A stretch of DNA of 21,566 bases from JBGRQB01 sp041725875 (GTDB taxonomy: Bacteria; Bacteroidota; Ignavibacteria; Ignavibacteriales; Melioribacteraceae): contig JBGRQB010000060.1 in the NCBI GenBank assembly GCA_041725875.1, positions 1 to 21,566 of the forward strand, written 5' to 3'. A program made the translations under genes and the position numbers. The notes below the pieces were generated by a model that was not told the DNA's origin, did no database searches, and saw only the letters and a program-made list of their open reading frames with translations. This document shows, in pieces, positions 1 to 8,645 of the stretch; position 1 is the stretch's first letter; each line of letters begins with the position of its first letter.

Positions 1-1032
1 CCAGGAGGAACCGTAATTTTTAACAGGTATCCATTCAGGCGCCCAGTAAAAAACTCCTTTCCCTTTGTTGTTTTTAACAGAAGAAACAATCTCAGAAATT
101 TTTTGCAGATAGTTTGTCTGTCCTTCTACACTTGCCGAAAATTTACTCAGCAATTGAGATTGATTACCGACAGGATTATGTGTGTTATCATAATAATCTA
201 GAGTCCAGGGATAAGCAGTCTCCAGCAAAATAATTTCTTTTCCAAATCTTTCTGCAAGATCATTCAGATTAAACTCAAGGTTCTCCAATGAACCGCTCCA
301 CCAGGGGTAATATGATAATCCAATTATATCAAACTCAGCATTATTGTTTAACAAGTTAGTGTAAAACCATTTGCAGGAATTATTGTCAGCCCCTTTGTCG
401 GAATGAATAATAATTTTTGCTGCTTCCGGATTTGTGAGCCCGGCTTTAACTCCTGCAATAGCTGAGTTCAGCAATTCGGCAAATTTATTCCATTGTTCCG
501 GAGTGTTAAATTCTCCGCAAATCGATCCTGTGTTCCATAAAAATCCGCAAGATATTTCGTTGCCTATTTGAATAAATTCAGGAACAGTATTTTGTGCACT
601 AAGTTTTTCCAGCACATTTTTTGAGTAGCTGAAAATGCTGTCTTTTAATAGTTCGTATGAAAGATCTTTCCACACCAATGGTTTTGTCTGATGTCCCGGA
701 TCAGCCCAGGTATCTGAATAATGGAAATCCAGCAAAAACTTGAATCCTTTTTCTTTGATTCTTTTTGCCATCAAAAGTGTGCTGTGCAAATTGTTTGAAC
801 CATCTGAAGGAGTGTGCCATAATCTTAATCTGACAGTGTTGAAGCCATTTTCCTTTAGAATATCCAGCAAAGATTTTTCAACTCCGTTTTCAAAATATTT
901 TCCATTGTTCTTTTCAATATTTTGAAATGCAGAAATATCAGCTCCAACCAAAAAATTTTGAGTATTACTTTGTGCTGAAACAAAACCTGTGACAATAATT
1001 AAAAAGAATAATATAATTTTTAACTTAAACAT
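1..1032 (-). CDS. GH53 arabinogalactan endo-beta-1,4-galactanase (3' end beyond window)
   Basis: Secreted glycoside hydrolase family 53 enzyme, expected to cut beta-1,4-galactan side chains of pectin into oligosaccharides. 344 codons are in view; the frame runs off the left edge without a stop. Residues 1-20 are a signal peptide with a probable cleavage after VSA. The mature part opens with FLVGADIS and continues with VRLRLW, DFHYSDTWADPG and IGNEISCGFLW. E159 in the GNEI motif is the expected acid/base and E271 in LLETAYPW the expected nucleophile. The DFHYSDTWADPG and ETAYPW motifs are hallmarks of GH53. The catalytic domain looks nearly complete, since the family usually spans about 330-400 residues. 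The ATG overlaps the end of the upstream membrane-protein gene by 8 bases and has no strong ribosome site of its own, so translation is probably coupled. The family call is firm; the exact substrate is inferred. Confidence 0.93.
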   Translation of the reverse strand, partial: MFKLKIILFFLIIVTGFVSAQSNTQNFLVGADISAFQNIEKNNGKYFENGVEKSLLDILKENGFNTVRLRLWHTPSDGSNNLHSTLLMAKRIKEKGFKFLLDFHYSDTWADPGHQTKPLVWKDLSYELLKDSIFSYSKNVLEKLSAQNTVPEFIQIGNEISCGFLWNTGSICGEFNTPEQWNKFAELLNSAIAGVKAGLTNPEAAKIIIHSDKGADNNSCKWFYTNLLNNNAEFDIIGLSYYPWWSGSLENLEFNLNDLAERFGKEIILLETAYPWTLDYYDNTHNPVGNQSQLLSKFSASVEGQTNYLQKISEIVSSVKNNKGKGVFYWAPEWIPVKNYGSSW

Positions 1033-1630
1033 TTTGTGCTGTTTTTTCCGGCTTAATTATATTTATTGACCAGCCAACTGCAAGTAAAATTATAAAACTG
1101 ATAAGATTAATTATTAGTTGAGTAATTATCATCGTTTCATAAATCTGCGGCTGTGAGATGTAAGTCGGGGTTCCCCAATAAATTAACTCTGTAAAGCCCA
1201 TAATCAAAAATGTTAATCCGAGCCATTTCAGTTTTTTTCTGTATAGTAAAAATCCAATTGCTAAAAACACAATTCCGATCAAACAATAAAAAACAAGTTT
1301 ATAGATCTCTTTATTTTTACTTTCCCATTCTCTAATTCTTTCTTCTGTTAAGATTTTTGACTTGTATGGTTCTGTTTGCCAATGATCTAAATTTGCTATC
1401 TTTGGTTTAGTGGTATCTGCTTCGTAAGCTTTGATTTCTTCCTGAACAGTTTCATATTTTTCAATCAATTCATCAAGAGATTCAACTTGATTCAATTCCG
1501 TTTCAAACTTATTGTATTTATCAAGAACAGATCCTGTTGGTTCGATCCATAGCTTATATAAATTATGAATGATCAGTGATGAAACTATTATCATTGCTAT
1601 GATAAAAAGTGTTTTCTTTAGTGCTTCCAT
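1025..1630 (-). CDS. Four-helix membrane protein with periplasmic helical region, unknown function
   Basis: A 201-residue protein of no family I recognise. A hydrophobic helix at about residues 7-25 is followed by a charged, Glu/Lys-rich stretch (about 35-105) that looks helical or coiled-coil. Three more membrane helices lie at about 110-130, 135-152 and 165-190. The layout suggests an inner-membrane protein with an extramembrane loop of about 80 residues after the first helix. The start is supported by AGAGGG nine bases upstream of the ATG. Its stop overlaps the GH53 start by 8 bases, so the two are probably transcribed together, though nothing in the protein points to sugar metabolism. No catalytic motif was seen. 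Confidence 0.75.
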   Translation of the reverse strand: MEALKKTLFIIAMIIVSSLIIHNLYKLWIEPTGSVLDKYNKFETELNQVESLDELIEKYETVQEEIKAYEADTTKPKIANLDHWQTEPYKSKILTEERIREWESKNKEIYKLVFYCLIGIVFLAIGFLLYRKKLKWLGLTFLIMGFTELIYWGTPTYISQPQIYETMIITQLIINLISFIILLAVGWSINIIKPEKTAQNV

Positions 1631-1743
1631 ATATACCCTCTGCCTTTTGATTAAAGAAGTTTGTTAACATGAAGCGAAACATAATCACCTGAATCAACAA
1701 TAGCAATTGAATAAATAATCTCTATAATTTCAATAAAACGAGT

Positions 1744-2472
1744 TTACTTCCACATGGCTCTGATTTTATTTTTCTCTTTTTCAATTTCAGTACCTGTAAG
1801 ATTAGCCCAAAGTAAAATACCTGCTCTTTGCTCAATATAAGATGTTGTTACTCTGTAATCTTTAAGTTCTCCGGAAAGTTTTGAATTCGGCATTTCAAAT
1901 GCCCACATTCTTAATCTGCCATCTTTCTCTTCTGTAAGAACGCATTTGAAAAAATGACTTGGCACAGGAATGCTTATTCCGTTTTGATCTTTTTCACCAA
2001 TCATTTTTGTCTTTTGAGTGAAATCGAAAATCGGTCCGGTTATTACATAAGTTTCAAGCACATTCTTTTTCTTGTCAAGGTTTCGAATTGCACTTTCCAA
2101 AAATCTCCAGATTTGTCGATTGAATGCAGGAGTTTGCGGCGACATATTTGATAATAAAAAAGTCTCACTGTTTTGAATATGTTCATCATTCTGATTTGCA
2201 CTTGAAACAAGGTGACCTCTGTCATAGCCACTTCTGGAATAATCACTAAGATCTGCTCTAAAGCGTTGAGGAATTCTAAAATCTGGTCTGAAATTGTTTA
2301 AACGTTCAACATCTTCCAAATCTTTTTTGTCAGGATCAACTATTTCAAGCGCCCATTTTGCTTGTCGGAAATAATAGGAGTATCCAACTGTAAAAAAGCG
2401 GTTGATCAAAATTTGATCGGCTGCCGGACAGCCATAACGCAGTTCGCGACTCATATTAAATTCATTCATCAT
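1744..2472 (-). CDS. DNA/RNA non-specific endonuclease (NUC1/EndoG-Serratia type), no signal peptide
   Basis: A 242-residue beta-beta-alpha-metal nuclease expected to cleave DNA and RNA with a divalent metal. The signature is YDRGHL (residues 83-88), with H87 the general base and R85 beside it. Downstream, N118 in TPAFNRQIW is the expected metal ligand and E126 in FLESA lies where family members carry a catalytic-site Glu. The spacing resembles Serratia nuclease (H89, N119, E127). YVITGPIFDF is also typical of the family. I placed the start at the ATG preceded by GAGGTGTTT; a second ATG follows at once, and the open frame extends two codons further to a GTG. Unlike most family members it has no signal peptide or lipobox, so it may stay in the cytoplasm or leave by another route. 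No adjacent gene resembles the NuiA inhibitor. Confidence 0.88.
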   Translation of the reverse strand: MMNEFNMSRELRYGCPAADQILINRFFTVGYSYYFRQAKWALEIVDPDKKDLEDVERLNNFRPDFRIPQRFRADLSDYSRSGYDRGHLVSSANQNDEHIQNSETFLLSNMSPQTPAFNRQIWRFLESAIRNLDKKKNVLETYVITGPIFDFTQKTKMIGEKDQNGISIPVPSHFFKCVLTEEKDGRLRMWAFEMPNSKLSGELKDYRVTTSYIEQRAGILLWANLTGTEIEKEKNKIRAMWK

Positions 2473-2513
2473 AAACACCTCTTGTTTAAAATTAGTGAGC
2501 TTTACCCTTCCAT

Positions 2514-2552
2514 TTGCACTGGCAACTTAACCTCTTTTAAACTAAAGTGCAA
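2514..2552. other. Inverted repeat upstream of the nuclease gene
   Basis: TTGCACT (2514-2520) and AGTGCAA (2546-2552) form a perfect 7-base inverted repeat with a 25-base spacer. It lies 42 to 80 bases upstream of the nuclease start, where an operator could sit. It could equally be chance in AT-rich DNA. Confidence 0.25.
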
Positions 2553-2568
2553 TTAATCTTATAAGAAT

Positions 2569-2584
2569 TTTGGTGCGAACCAAA
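2569..2584 (-). terminator. Short stem-loop just after the BAAT-type hydrolase gene
   Basis: Read on the minus strand, TTTGGT-TCGC-ACCAAA forms a 6-bp stem with a 4-base loop, seven bases after the stop codon of the hydrolase. No clear T-run follows (ATTCTTATAAG), so as a Rho-independent terminator it is weak. It may separate the hydrolase from the nuclease gene. Confidence 0.35.
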
Positions 2585-2591
2585 GTATGGT

Positions 2592-3917
2592 TTAATCTTT
2601 AAGATGTTTTTTCAGAAACTTCAAAATTTCATTCCAGGAATGGATTGCTGCCAGAGCATTTCCTTCGTCAGTTCCGCCTCTTGCAGAACTTTTTGAATAA
2701 TCTTCAGGAGGCAAAAACGGGATTCCGCAACCTTGTCCGCCACCGCCAAAATTATGTCCGGCATTATCATAAGAAAGATGAGAAAACTCATATTGAAAAT
2801 TATTTTCACGGAGTCGCTGCATCATCTTTTCAGACATCATAGCTGAAGGCCAGACCATATCATCCTTTCCTGAAATAAACAGAATCGGGCATTTTATATT
2901 TTCAACTTTGATACCGGCGTTTTTAATCATTTCTTTATTTTTAAAAGCGCTCAAAAATTTTGGTCCGTCGTGATACTGTATCCCTTTTACTTTCATTTCC
3001 TTTTCAATTCTTTCAGAATCTGCACTTGAATATTCGGCATAAGTATATGGTTTGCCCTTATAACTCCAGGAAGATTTTCCATCTTCCCAACCAAACCACA
3101 CAACATTTGAAGGAACCTGCGCAATAACAAATTGGAGTCCGGTAAACTCAGAAGCATAAAGCATTGCAAGCTCAGAGCCGCGAGATCTGCCGATTATTCC
3201 TATTTTGCTTTTATCAATTTCCGGCTGGAGAGATAACCAGTTAAAGGCTTTTTCAACATACTCAAGTGGAATTTCAATTATTCCTTTGGGAAGTTTTTCG
3301 TGTCGGAAATATTTTAAATTCAAAACAGCATAGCCTTCGCTGGCGTAAAGTGAAGCGCGTTCCTGTCGGAAACCACCACCTGAACCACCTATAAATATTA
3401 TTGCAGGCAGTTTTTCTTTTGATTCGGGAACGTAATAATCGGCAATAATAGTGTCACGTTTCTGTAGTAAACTGATTTTTAATTTATCCAGCTCTCTGGT
3501 ACTTTTTCTGTAAATAGTTTTTTCGTCAAGACTTTTCCCATCAATGCTGATACTGATTGTAGCTGTAAATCCTTTATGAGTTGCTATCTGGTGATAATCT
3601 TTACTTTTCATCGACCAGAACAAACCCATTGGTCTTTTCCCGAGATAACTTCCTTTAACAGATTTATCTTCTGACAAATCAATTTTTCCTTCTGAGTTTG
3701 AAATATAGAAAGCTTCAGAACGCCACTTATGATTTTTTGCATCAGTAGCATTTAATGTGAACTTAACTTCCTTACCCGGCGGCAGATTTATTGCCTGAAT
3801 ATCAACCGGTTTATGATATAAGTCGCTTTTTTGTTTAATAATCAATTTGGCTTGCTGTTGGGCAAAAGCACTATTACATATAAGTGCAGCAACAGTTAAT
3901 ATCCAAAATATTCTCAT
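2592..3917 (-). CDS. Secreted BAAT/acyl-CoA thioesterase-type alpha/beta hydrolase
   Basis: A 441-residue exported hydrolase. Residues 1-19 are a signal peptide (SAFA|QQQ). Residues about 25-140 form a beta-rich N-terminal domain of the acyl-CoA thioester hydrolase/BAAT kind, including a KRPMGLFWSM stretch. An alpha/beta hydrolase domain follows at about 145-441. The oxyanion-loop region is IIFIGGSGGG (173-182). The nucleophile motif is GRSRGSE with S245. D352 in ISGKDDMVWP and H388 in NAGHNF complete the likely triad. Serine at the nucleophile position argues for a thioesterase or esterase rather than a cysteine-dependent amino-acid N-acyltransferase. The start has a strong GGCGGGG site. The gene is divergent from the GH2 gene with about 200 bases between them. 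The natural substrate of these bacterial exported forms is not clear from sequence; a role in deacylating carbohydrate is only a guess from the neighbours. Confidence 0.85.
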   Translation of the reverse strand: MRIFWILTVAALICNSAFAQQQAKLIIKQKSDLYHKPVDIQAINLPPGKEVKFTLNATDAKNHKWRSEAFYISNSEGKIDLSEDKSVKGSYLGKRPMGLFWSMKSKDYHQIATHKGFTATISISIDGKSLDEKTIYRKSTRELDKLKISLLQKRDTIIADYYVPESKEKLPAIIFIGGSGGGFRQERASLYASEGYAVLNLKYFRHEKLPKGIIEIPLEYVEKAFNWLSLQPEIDKSKIGIIGRSRGSELAMLYASEFTGLQFVIAQVPSNVVWFGWEDGKSSWSYKGKPYTYAEYSSADSERIEKEMKVKGIQYHDGPKFLSAFKNKEMIKNAGIKVENIKCPILFISGKDDMVWPSAMMSEKMMQRLRENNFQYEFSHLSYDNAGHNFGGGGQGCGIPFLPPEDYSKSSARGGTDEGNALAAIHSWNEILKFLKKHLKD

Positions 3918-4117
3918 TTTCCCCGCCTTACAGTTATCAGAATATATTTAATTGTTATTTAGACGTCAGATTAATAAAAAGTTGCATTAATTTTTAAAGA
4001 AAAACTTCTTTCCCACTTAAGTTATTTAAATAAAAAAGATATCGAGCCGGTATTTATTATAATAATTAAGTATTTTTGATACGTTATTTTACACTAGTCA
4101 ATAAAACGGGGAGTTTT
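3918..4117. promoter_or_regulatory. Divergent intergenic region between the hydrolase and GH2 genes
   Basis: This 200-base AT-rich gap lies between two divergently transcribed starts, so it must hold promoters for both. No clear consensus promoter or operator palindrome could be picked out by eye. The ribosome site for GH2 (ACGGGGAG, 4106-4113) and that for the hydrolase (minus strand, just right of 3917) are visible. Confidence 0.5.
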
Positions 4118-6319
4118 ATGAGATTTATTCAACATTCAGTAAAATTAGTACTTAAAATGCTTTTGGTTATTGGTGTGGCAGTATCATTAACCTCTTGCGA
4201 TGCAGAAGCGGAGAAAAGAGAAATTTTATCGCTAAATGGCGAATGGCAGGTAACTTCTTCTCTTGACACTCTTGTTCCTTCAAATTTTCCAAGCAAAATT
4301 CAGGTGCCCGGCTTAATGGATATGGCTCGTCCGGCATTTGACAGCTCAGGTTATGTAAGCAGTAAAAGAAATTATTTCTGGTACAGAAAGACAGTTAATC
4401 TTAGTTTTGATAAATATGATTTTGCATATTTAAAAATTCACAAAGCAAAGTATGGGCACGCAGTTTATATCAATGGTAATTATGTTGGCAAATATGATTT
4501 TTGCTTTACTCCTTCCTATTTTGAAGTGAGTAAATATCTTAAAAATGATGCTCCGAATGAAATAATTGTCAGAGTGGGTGCTTCAGCAGAAGTTCTTCCT
4601 GATACAATTCCATCGGGATATGATCAGGAACGATATATTTACTATCCGGGCATTTACGATAATGTGGAATTATACACCGGGAAATATCCATATATTGAAA
4701 ATATTCAGGTTGCGCCTGACATACATAATAAAAAAATTCTTGCAGTTGTTTATCTTGAAAATGATATAAATGAATCAGCATCCAAAATAAACTATGTTGT
4801 AAAAGAGAAAAAGAGCGGCAAGATTGTAAATCAGGGATATTCTGATTTAGTTAAATTTAAGAAAAATGAGAAGAGTACGTTAAAACTTGAAATCGACATT
4901 CCTTCTTGTCAGTTATGGTCTCCAGAAAGTCCGTTTTTATATGAACTCACAATTAATTCTGCAGGCGATACTAAAAAAACAACTTTTGGAATGAGAGAAT
5001 TTAAATTTGATCAGGAAAAGAAACTTGCTCTGCTAAATGGAAAACCTTATTATTTACGCGGAACCAATGTGGCTGTTCAGCGTTTCTTTGAAGATGAATT
5101 AAGGGGCGGACTCCCCTGGAATCGTGAGTGGATTGAAAAAATGCACGATAAATTTAAAGAAATGTATTGGAATTCACATCGGTTCCATATAGGTTTTGCT
5201 CCTGACGATTGGTATGATGTGGCTGATGAAAAAGGTTTTCTTGTGCAGGATGAATATGCTGTTTGGGGTGTACGTTCTCCTAAAGAAAAGAAAAAACATA
5301 GCGCGTCTGTATTGGCAAAAGAATACAGAGCCTGGATGAAAGAGCGCTGGAACCATCCTTCTGTTGTAATTTGGGATGCACAAAATGAAACAGTCTGGGG
5401 CGAAATCGGGAAAGCAATTGAAATGGTAAGAGATCTTGATTTATCTGACAGACCCTGGGAAAATGGTTATTCCGCTCCTCAGAGTCCGAAAGATGTTATA
5501 GAATCTCACCCATATATGTTTGTGAAGGAAAATCAGGGTACGTTTGCAATTATGCCTCCCTGGAGATATGATCCGGCAAAAGTTTTTCCTCATTTACCTG
5601 AAGGCGGATGGCTGAAAAATGAACTTGCAATAACTCCTGAGTTATTTAATGATGCTAATGATAAAGATCCTTCTCCGGATGGGAAAGATTATCCCAATGC
5701 ATATATAATTAATGAATATGGGTGGATATGGCTTTACAGAAACGGAACACCAGCCTGGATTGCCGAAGAAGCCTGGAGATATTATCCGGAATATGATACT
5801 CCTGAAAAAAGATTTGAATGGCGCGCCAGAGTTATTGCTGCTAAAACAGAATACTGGAGAAGCAGAAGAGATATTGCAGGAATTATGCATCATTGCGCTT
5901 TAACTTTTGATCGACCGACTGAACCAAGGAGTACACTTTCTGACGACTGGCAGGATGTTGAAAAGCTGATTTTTCAGCCAATGTTTAAGAAATATGCAAA
6001 ATCTGCATTTGCCCCTGTTGGTATTATGATTGAAAAATGGGACGATAAATTTAAACCGGGTGAAGAGCTGACAGTTCCTGTGGTTCTATTTAATGATCTT
6101 TATGATGACTGGCAAGGTGAAGTAACGTTTAAACTTTTGCAGGAAGGTAAGATTATTGAAACTAAGAAGCAAAATGCAAAAGTTGAGAGTCTGAAACGCA
6201 GCACAATTAATTTTGATATTAAAATTCCGACTCTTGAAACAAATTATGAAATGATTGCTGAATTTAATTTGGACGGAGAAACAATTTTCAGTACGCGTAT
6301 TTTTAAAGTAAAAAAGTAA
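4118..6319 (+). CDS. GH2 family glycosidase, outer-membrane or periplasmic lipoprotein (beta-galactosidase/glucuronidase type)
   Basis: A 733-residue glycoside hydrolase family 2 enzyme. The start is the ATG at 4118, preceded by ACGGGGAG. The frame is open upstream to a TTG at 4076, but starting there would put 14 polar residues before the signal sequence. Residues 1-26 end in a lipobox (LTSC, C27). The order is a jelly-roll sugar-binding domain (about 35-190, with NGEWQV and FWYRKTV), an Ig-like domain (about 190-300), a TIM barrel (about 305-610) and a C-terminal Ig-like domain (about 625-733). In the barrel, HPSVVIWDAQNE gives acid/base E424, and YIINEYGW gives nucleophile E533. SHRFHIGFAP replaces the usual RTSHYP motif but keeps the R and H. 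It is the only plus-strand gene in the window. With GH53 nearby, beta-galactosidase activity on galactan oligosaccharides is plausible; other GH2 specificities remain possible. Confidence 0.92.
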   Translation: MRFIQHSVKLVLKMLLVIGVAVSLTSCDAEAEKREILSLNGEWQVTSSLDTLVPSNFPSKIQVPGLMDMARPAFDSSGYVSSKRNYFWYRKTVNLSFDKYDFAYLKIHKAKYGHAVYINGNYVGKYDFCFTPSYFEVSKYLKNDAPNEIIVRVGASAEVLPDTIPSGYDQERYIYYPGIYDNVELYTGKYPYIENIQVAPDIHNKKILAVVYLENDINESASKINYVVKEKKSGKIVNQGYSDLVKFKKNEKSTLKLEIDIPSCQLWSPESPFLYELTINSAGDTKKTTFGMREFKFDQEKKLALLNGKPYYLRGTNVAVQRFFEDELRGGLPWNREWIEKMHDKFKEMYWNSHRFHIGFAPDDWYDVADEKGFLVQDEYAVWGVRSPKEKKKHSASVLAKEYRAWMKERWNHPSVVIWDAQNETVWGEIGKAIEMVRDLDLSDRPWENGYSAPQSPKDVIESHPYMFVKENQGTFAIMPPWRYDPAKVFPHLPEGGWLKNELAITPELFNDANDKDPSPDGKDYPNAYIINEYGWIWLYRNGTPAWIAEEAWRYYPEYDTPEKRFEWRARVIAAKTEYWRSRRDIAGIMHHCALTFDRPTEPRSTLSDDWQDVEKLIFQPMFKKYAKSAFAPVGIMIEKWDDKFKPGEELTVPVVLFNDLYDDWQGEVTFKLLQEGKIIETKKQNAKVESLKRSTINFDIKIPTLETNYEMIAEFNLDGETIFSTRIFKVKK

Positions 6320-6341
6320 TCGGACTTAATTATTTAAATAA

Positions 6342-6373
6342 AAAACCCGAAGTAAAATATTATTTCGGGTTTT
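6342..6373. terminator. Bidirectional Rho-independent terminator
   Basis: AAAACCCGAA (6342-6351) pairs perfectly with TTCGGGTTTT (6364-6373). The loop region can pair further. A-rich and T-rich flanks on both sides make it usable by the GH2 gene (stop 23 bases upstream) and by the convergent metallopeptidase gene, whose stop is only 7 bases beyond. Confidence 0.9.
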
Positions 6374-6379
6374 ATTTTG

Positions 6380-7153
6380 CTATCTGTATTGCTTTAAACA
6401 ATCAGATGAAAAACTTTCAAAAGAAAAATCATAAACTTTCTTAAAGGTTTCAAAATAATTTATCTCTTCCCCTTTGCAATTTCTTATATATTCCAGCAAT
6501 TTATCTTTACCATATTTTTTTACTAATTGTTTTGTAATTAAAGCACTTGATATATATGCCAGCGGAACATTTTTTGATTCTGAAATATCTTTTAATTCAA
6601 ACAATTTATTATAGTTGAATTCAGGATTTCGTTTAATCAAAATTTTATAAACTTCCACAAGTGATTTATTTTCATAGCCCAACATTTTCTGAAAAAACTT
6701 TCCTCCTAACTCATCTGAAAGATACACAGCCAAACCTTCATCAATCATTGCATTAGGAGCACCGAATTTATAATTGAAAATATGAATTAACTCGTGATAC
6801 GGATCAAGTTTTACAGAATCGTTAAAAACTTCAACAATCTCTTTTTCAGTTCCCCATCCTAATCCGCGATGTTGCGTTAACTTATATTTTACTTCCTGAT
6901 CAGGAAAAATATATAAGTTTACTTTTAGTTCTTTATCCAACTCAAAAAAATCCTGAAGTTTTAAATAACCAGTTTCCCGTTCAGTCAAAAACTGATCAAC
7001 TTTATTTTTATCATATTTTTCTTTGAATGAATAAAGTATAAAATGTTTGCTCGTCTGAACATCAAACAGATCTCTGTTTTCTCTCCAATCATCACCTTTG
7101 CTTTGTGCAATCAATGCGCTTGCAAACAACATAATCAATACTATCTTTTTCAT
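6380..7153 (-). CDS. Secreted gluzincin-type zinc metallopeptidase-like protein
   Basis: A 257-residue exported protein. Residues 1-16 are a signal peptide (ASALIAQ). The motif YHELIHIF contains HExxH (H120, E121, H124), and DEGLAVYLSD 15 residues later supplies E139, the usual third zinc ligand of gluzincins. The N-terminal part (SKHFILYS, then VNLYIFPDQ) resembles the propeptide-like fold of peptidase MA-like proteins of Bacteroidota. All predicted zinc and catalytic residues are present, so it is probably active in the periplasm or outside the cell. The start has a good site (AGAGGAATT). It is convergent with GH2 and shares its terminator. The substrate is unknown. Confidence 0.82.
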   Translation of the reverse strand: MKKIVLIMLFASALIAQSKGDDWRENRDLFDVQTSKHFILYSFKEKYDKNKVDQFLTERETGYLKLQDFFELDKELKVNLYIFPDQEVKYKLTQHRGLGWGTEKEIVEVFNDSVKLDPYHELIHIFNYKFGAPNAMIDEGLAVYLSDELGGKFFQKMLGYENKSLVEVYKILIKRNPEFNYNKLFELKDISESKNVPLAYISSALITKQLVKKYGKDKLLEYIRNCKGEEINYFETFKKVYDFSFESFSSDCLKQYR

Positions 7154-7175
7154 AATTCCTCTGAATAGTTAACAA

Positions 7176-7196
7176 ATCTGGTTTCTTAGACCAGAT
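7176..7196 (-). terminator. Stem-loop between the histidine kinase and metallopeptidase genes
   Basis: ATCTGGT (7176-7182) and ACCAGAT (7190-7196) form a perfect 7-bp stem with a 7-base loop, about 57-77 bases after the kinase stop. On the minus strand it is followed by TTGTTAAC, a poor T-run, so it may be a weak terminator or a processing site. Confidence 0.45.
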
Positions 7197-7252
7197 AAAA
7201 ATGATTAGGTTGTATTTGCTAAAGCAGTTTGATAAAAATTTCTGAAGATCCT

Positions 7253-8482
7253 TTATTTATTGTGAGGAAGTGAAAAACTTACTTTGGTTCCAACATTAAT
7301 TTCGCTTTCAATATTAATTTCACCTGAGTGTTTTTCTATAAATTCTTTGCAAAGAAGTAAACCCAACCCGGTTCCCTTTTCATTCATTGTTCCGCGAGTA
7401 GATTTTGTTTTTGAAATGTTAAAAAGTTTTTCCAGAATTTCCTGAGAAATTCCAACTCCGCTATCAGTAATTGAAATAATTAATTTTTCGTGGGTCGTTT
7501 CACAATCTATTTTTATTATTCCACCTTTGGCTGTGAACTTGATGGAATTATTAATGAGGTTTCTTAATATCGTGGAAAGCATATTTTTATCGGCCAGAAC
7601 AGTAACATCATCAAGTGATGATATTTCAATAGTTATCTCTTTCTTTGCAGCGGTTAATTCCAGATTTTTGATAGTCTCCATGCAAACTTTTTTCAAACTC
7701 AATTCCTTTGGATTAAATGAAATATTTCCGGTCTGCGCAATTTCCCAGATTAATATTTCTTCTAAAAGTTTGTAAGCACTGTTTGCAGAACTAAACACCA
7801 GATTTAATTGATTTTCAATTTCTTCGATATCGTAATACCTGACATTTTCAATCAGGTTGTTCAAAAATCCGAGTATTGAGCTGAACGGACTTTTCAAATC
7901 ATGCGCTAATATTCTTATAAATTTATCTTTGCTGGTATTAATTTTTTCCAGTTCTATATTTTTATTTTCAAGCTGCTGCTTTGCAATCACTCTTTCAGTT
8001 TCATCAAAATGTAAACCTGATAAAATTACCGGTTCTCCCTGCTCATTTCTGATAATACTTGCGTTAGCCCAGATGTGTCTGATTTCACCATCAGCACGAA
8101 TTATTCTATATCTGATATCAATTAAGCTTCCATATTTAAGCTGACGAGTAATTACCGTCTGGATTTTTTCTACATCATCGGGATGAACATATTTTACCCA
8201 GGCTTCATAAGATTGTCCAAAAGATTTTTCATCGATCCCGAAAATTTCGCAAGATCGATTATCCCAAATAAGTTTATCTTTTGGGATGTCAAGTATTAAA
8301 GTGCCTGCCTTTGATGCGTTAATTGCTAATCGGTTTAACTCATTTGCATCCACTGCATATCGCTCGATGCCAGAATTTTCTGGCCTGGATTCTCTTTCAC
8401 ACTGATTATTTGCCAATAAAAGATCCTTTAATCTTTTATTCTCAGATAACAGTTCGTCATAGGTTGGGTTTGATTTTGACAT
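7253..8482 (-). CDS. Cytoplasmic PAS-domain sensor histidine kinase (orphan)
   Basis: A 409-residue soluble sensor kinase. Residues 5-30 are a short coiled-coil start. A PAS/PAC domain (about 45-172) contains YVHPDD and RADGEIRHIWANASI, followed by a helix linking to the kinase core. The H-box is ILAHDLKSPF with H194 the phosphorylation site. The N-box is LRNLINNSIKFT (N311/N312), the G1 box DSGVGI (340-345) and the G2 box GTGLGL (370-375). All catalytic boxes are intact. There is no membrane segment, so it should sense an internal ligand or work with another sensor. No response regulator gene is in view on either side. No strong ribosome site precedes the ATG, so the start is less certain than the domains. 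Confidence 0.93.
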   Translation of the reverse strand: MSKSNPTYDELLSENKRLKDLLLANNQCERESRPENSGIERYAVDANELNRLAINASKAGTLILDIPKDKLIWDNRSCEIFGIDEKSFGQSYEAWVKYVHPDDVEKIQTVITRQLKYGSLIDIRYRIIRADGEIRHIWANASIIRNEQGEPVILSGLHFDETERVIAKQQLENKNIELEKINTSKDKFIRILAHDLKSPFSSILGFLNNLIENVRYYDIEEIENQLNLVFSSANSAYKLLEEILIWEIAQTGNISFNPKELSLKKVCMETIKNLELTAAKKEITIEISSLDDVTVLADKNMLSTILRNLINNSIKFTAKGGIIKIDCETTHEKLIISITDSGVGISQEILEKLFNISKTKSTRGTMNEKGTGLGLLLCKEFIEKHSGEINIESEINVGTKVSFSLPHNK

Positions 8483-8593
8483 TGGTATACGCTTGGTTTA
8501 AGAATATGGTAACTTAATATTCGGTTTAATTAGAAATCAGGAATTATTTAGCTTAATATTTCCTCTAATATCAATATTTTTGCTAAAAATTGC

Positions 8594-8627
8594 AAAAAAA
8601 TCTGTGTTAAATTAATTTAACACAGAT
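8594..8627 (-). terminator. Rho-independent terminator of the two-lipoprotein operon
   Basis: A perfect 28-base palindrome at 8600-8627 (arms ATCTGTGTTAAA and TTTAACACAGAT around TTAA) gives a 12-bp stem. On the minus strand it runs straight into seven T residues (A-run at 8594-8600 on the plus strand). It lies 52-85 bases past the stop of the TPR lipoprotein gene, in the correct orientation to end that operon. Confidence 0.88.
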
Positions 8628-8645
8628 CTAATAAATTTCAACAGA

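Noticed and set aside
740..925. Plus-strand open frame of 61 codons
   Set aside because: It lies antisense to the GH53 catalytic region, whose family motifs are unambiguous.
4076..4117. Upstream TTG start for the GH2 gene
   Set aside because: It would add 14 residues before the signal peptide and has no ribosome site; the ATG at 4118 follows ACGGGGAG and gives a proper lipoprotein signal.
5642..5893. Minus-strand open frame inside the GH2 gene
   Set aside because: It is antisense to a well-supported catalytic domain and has no ribosome site or recognisable protein features.
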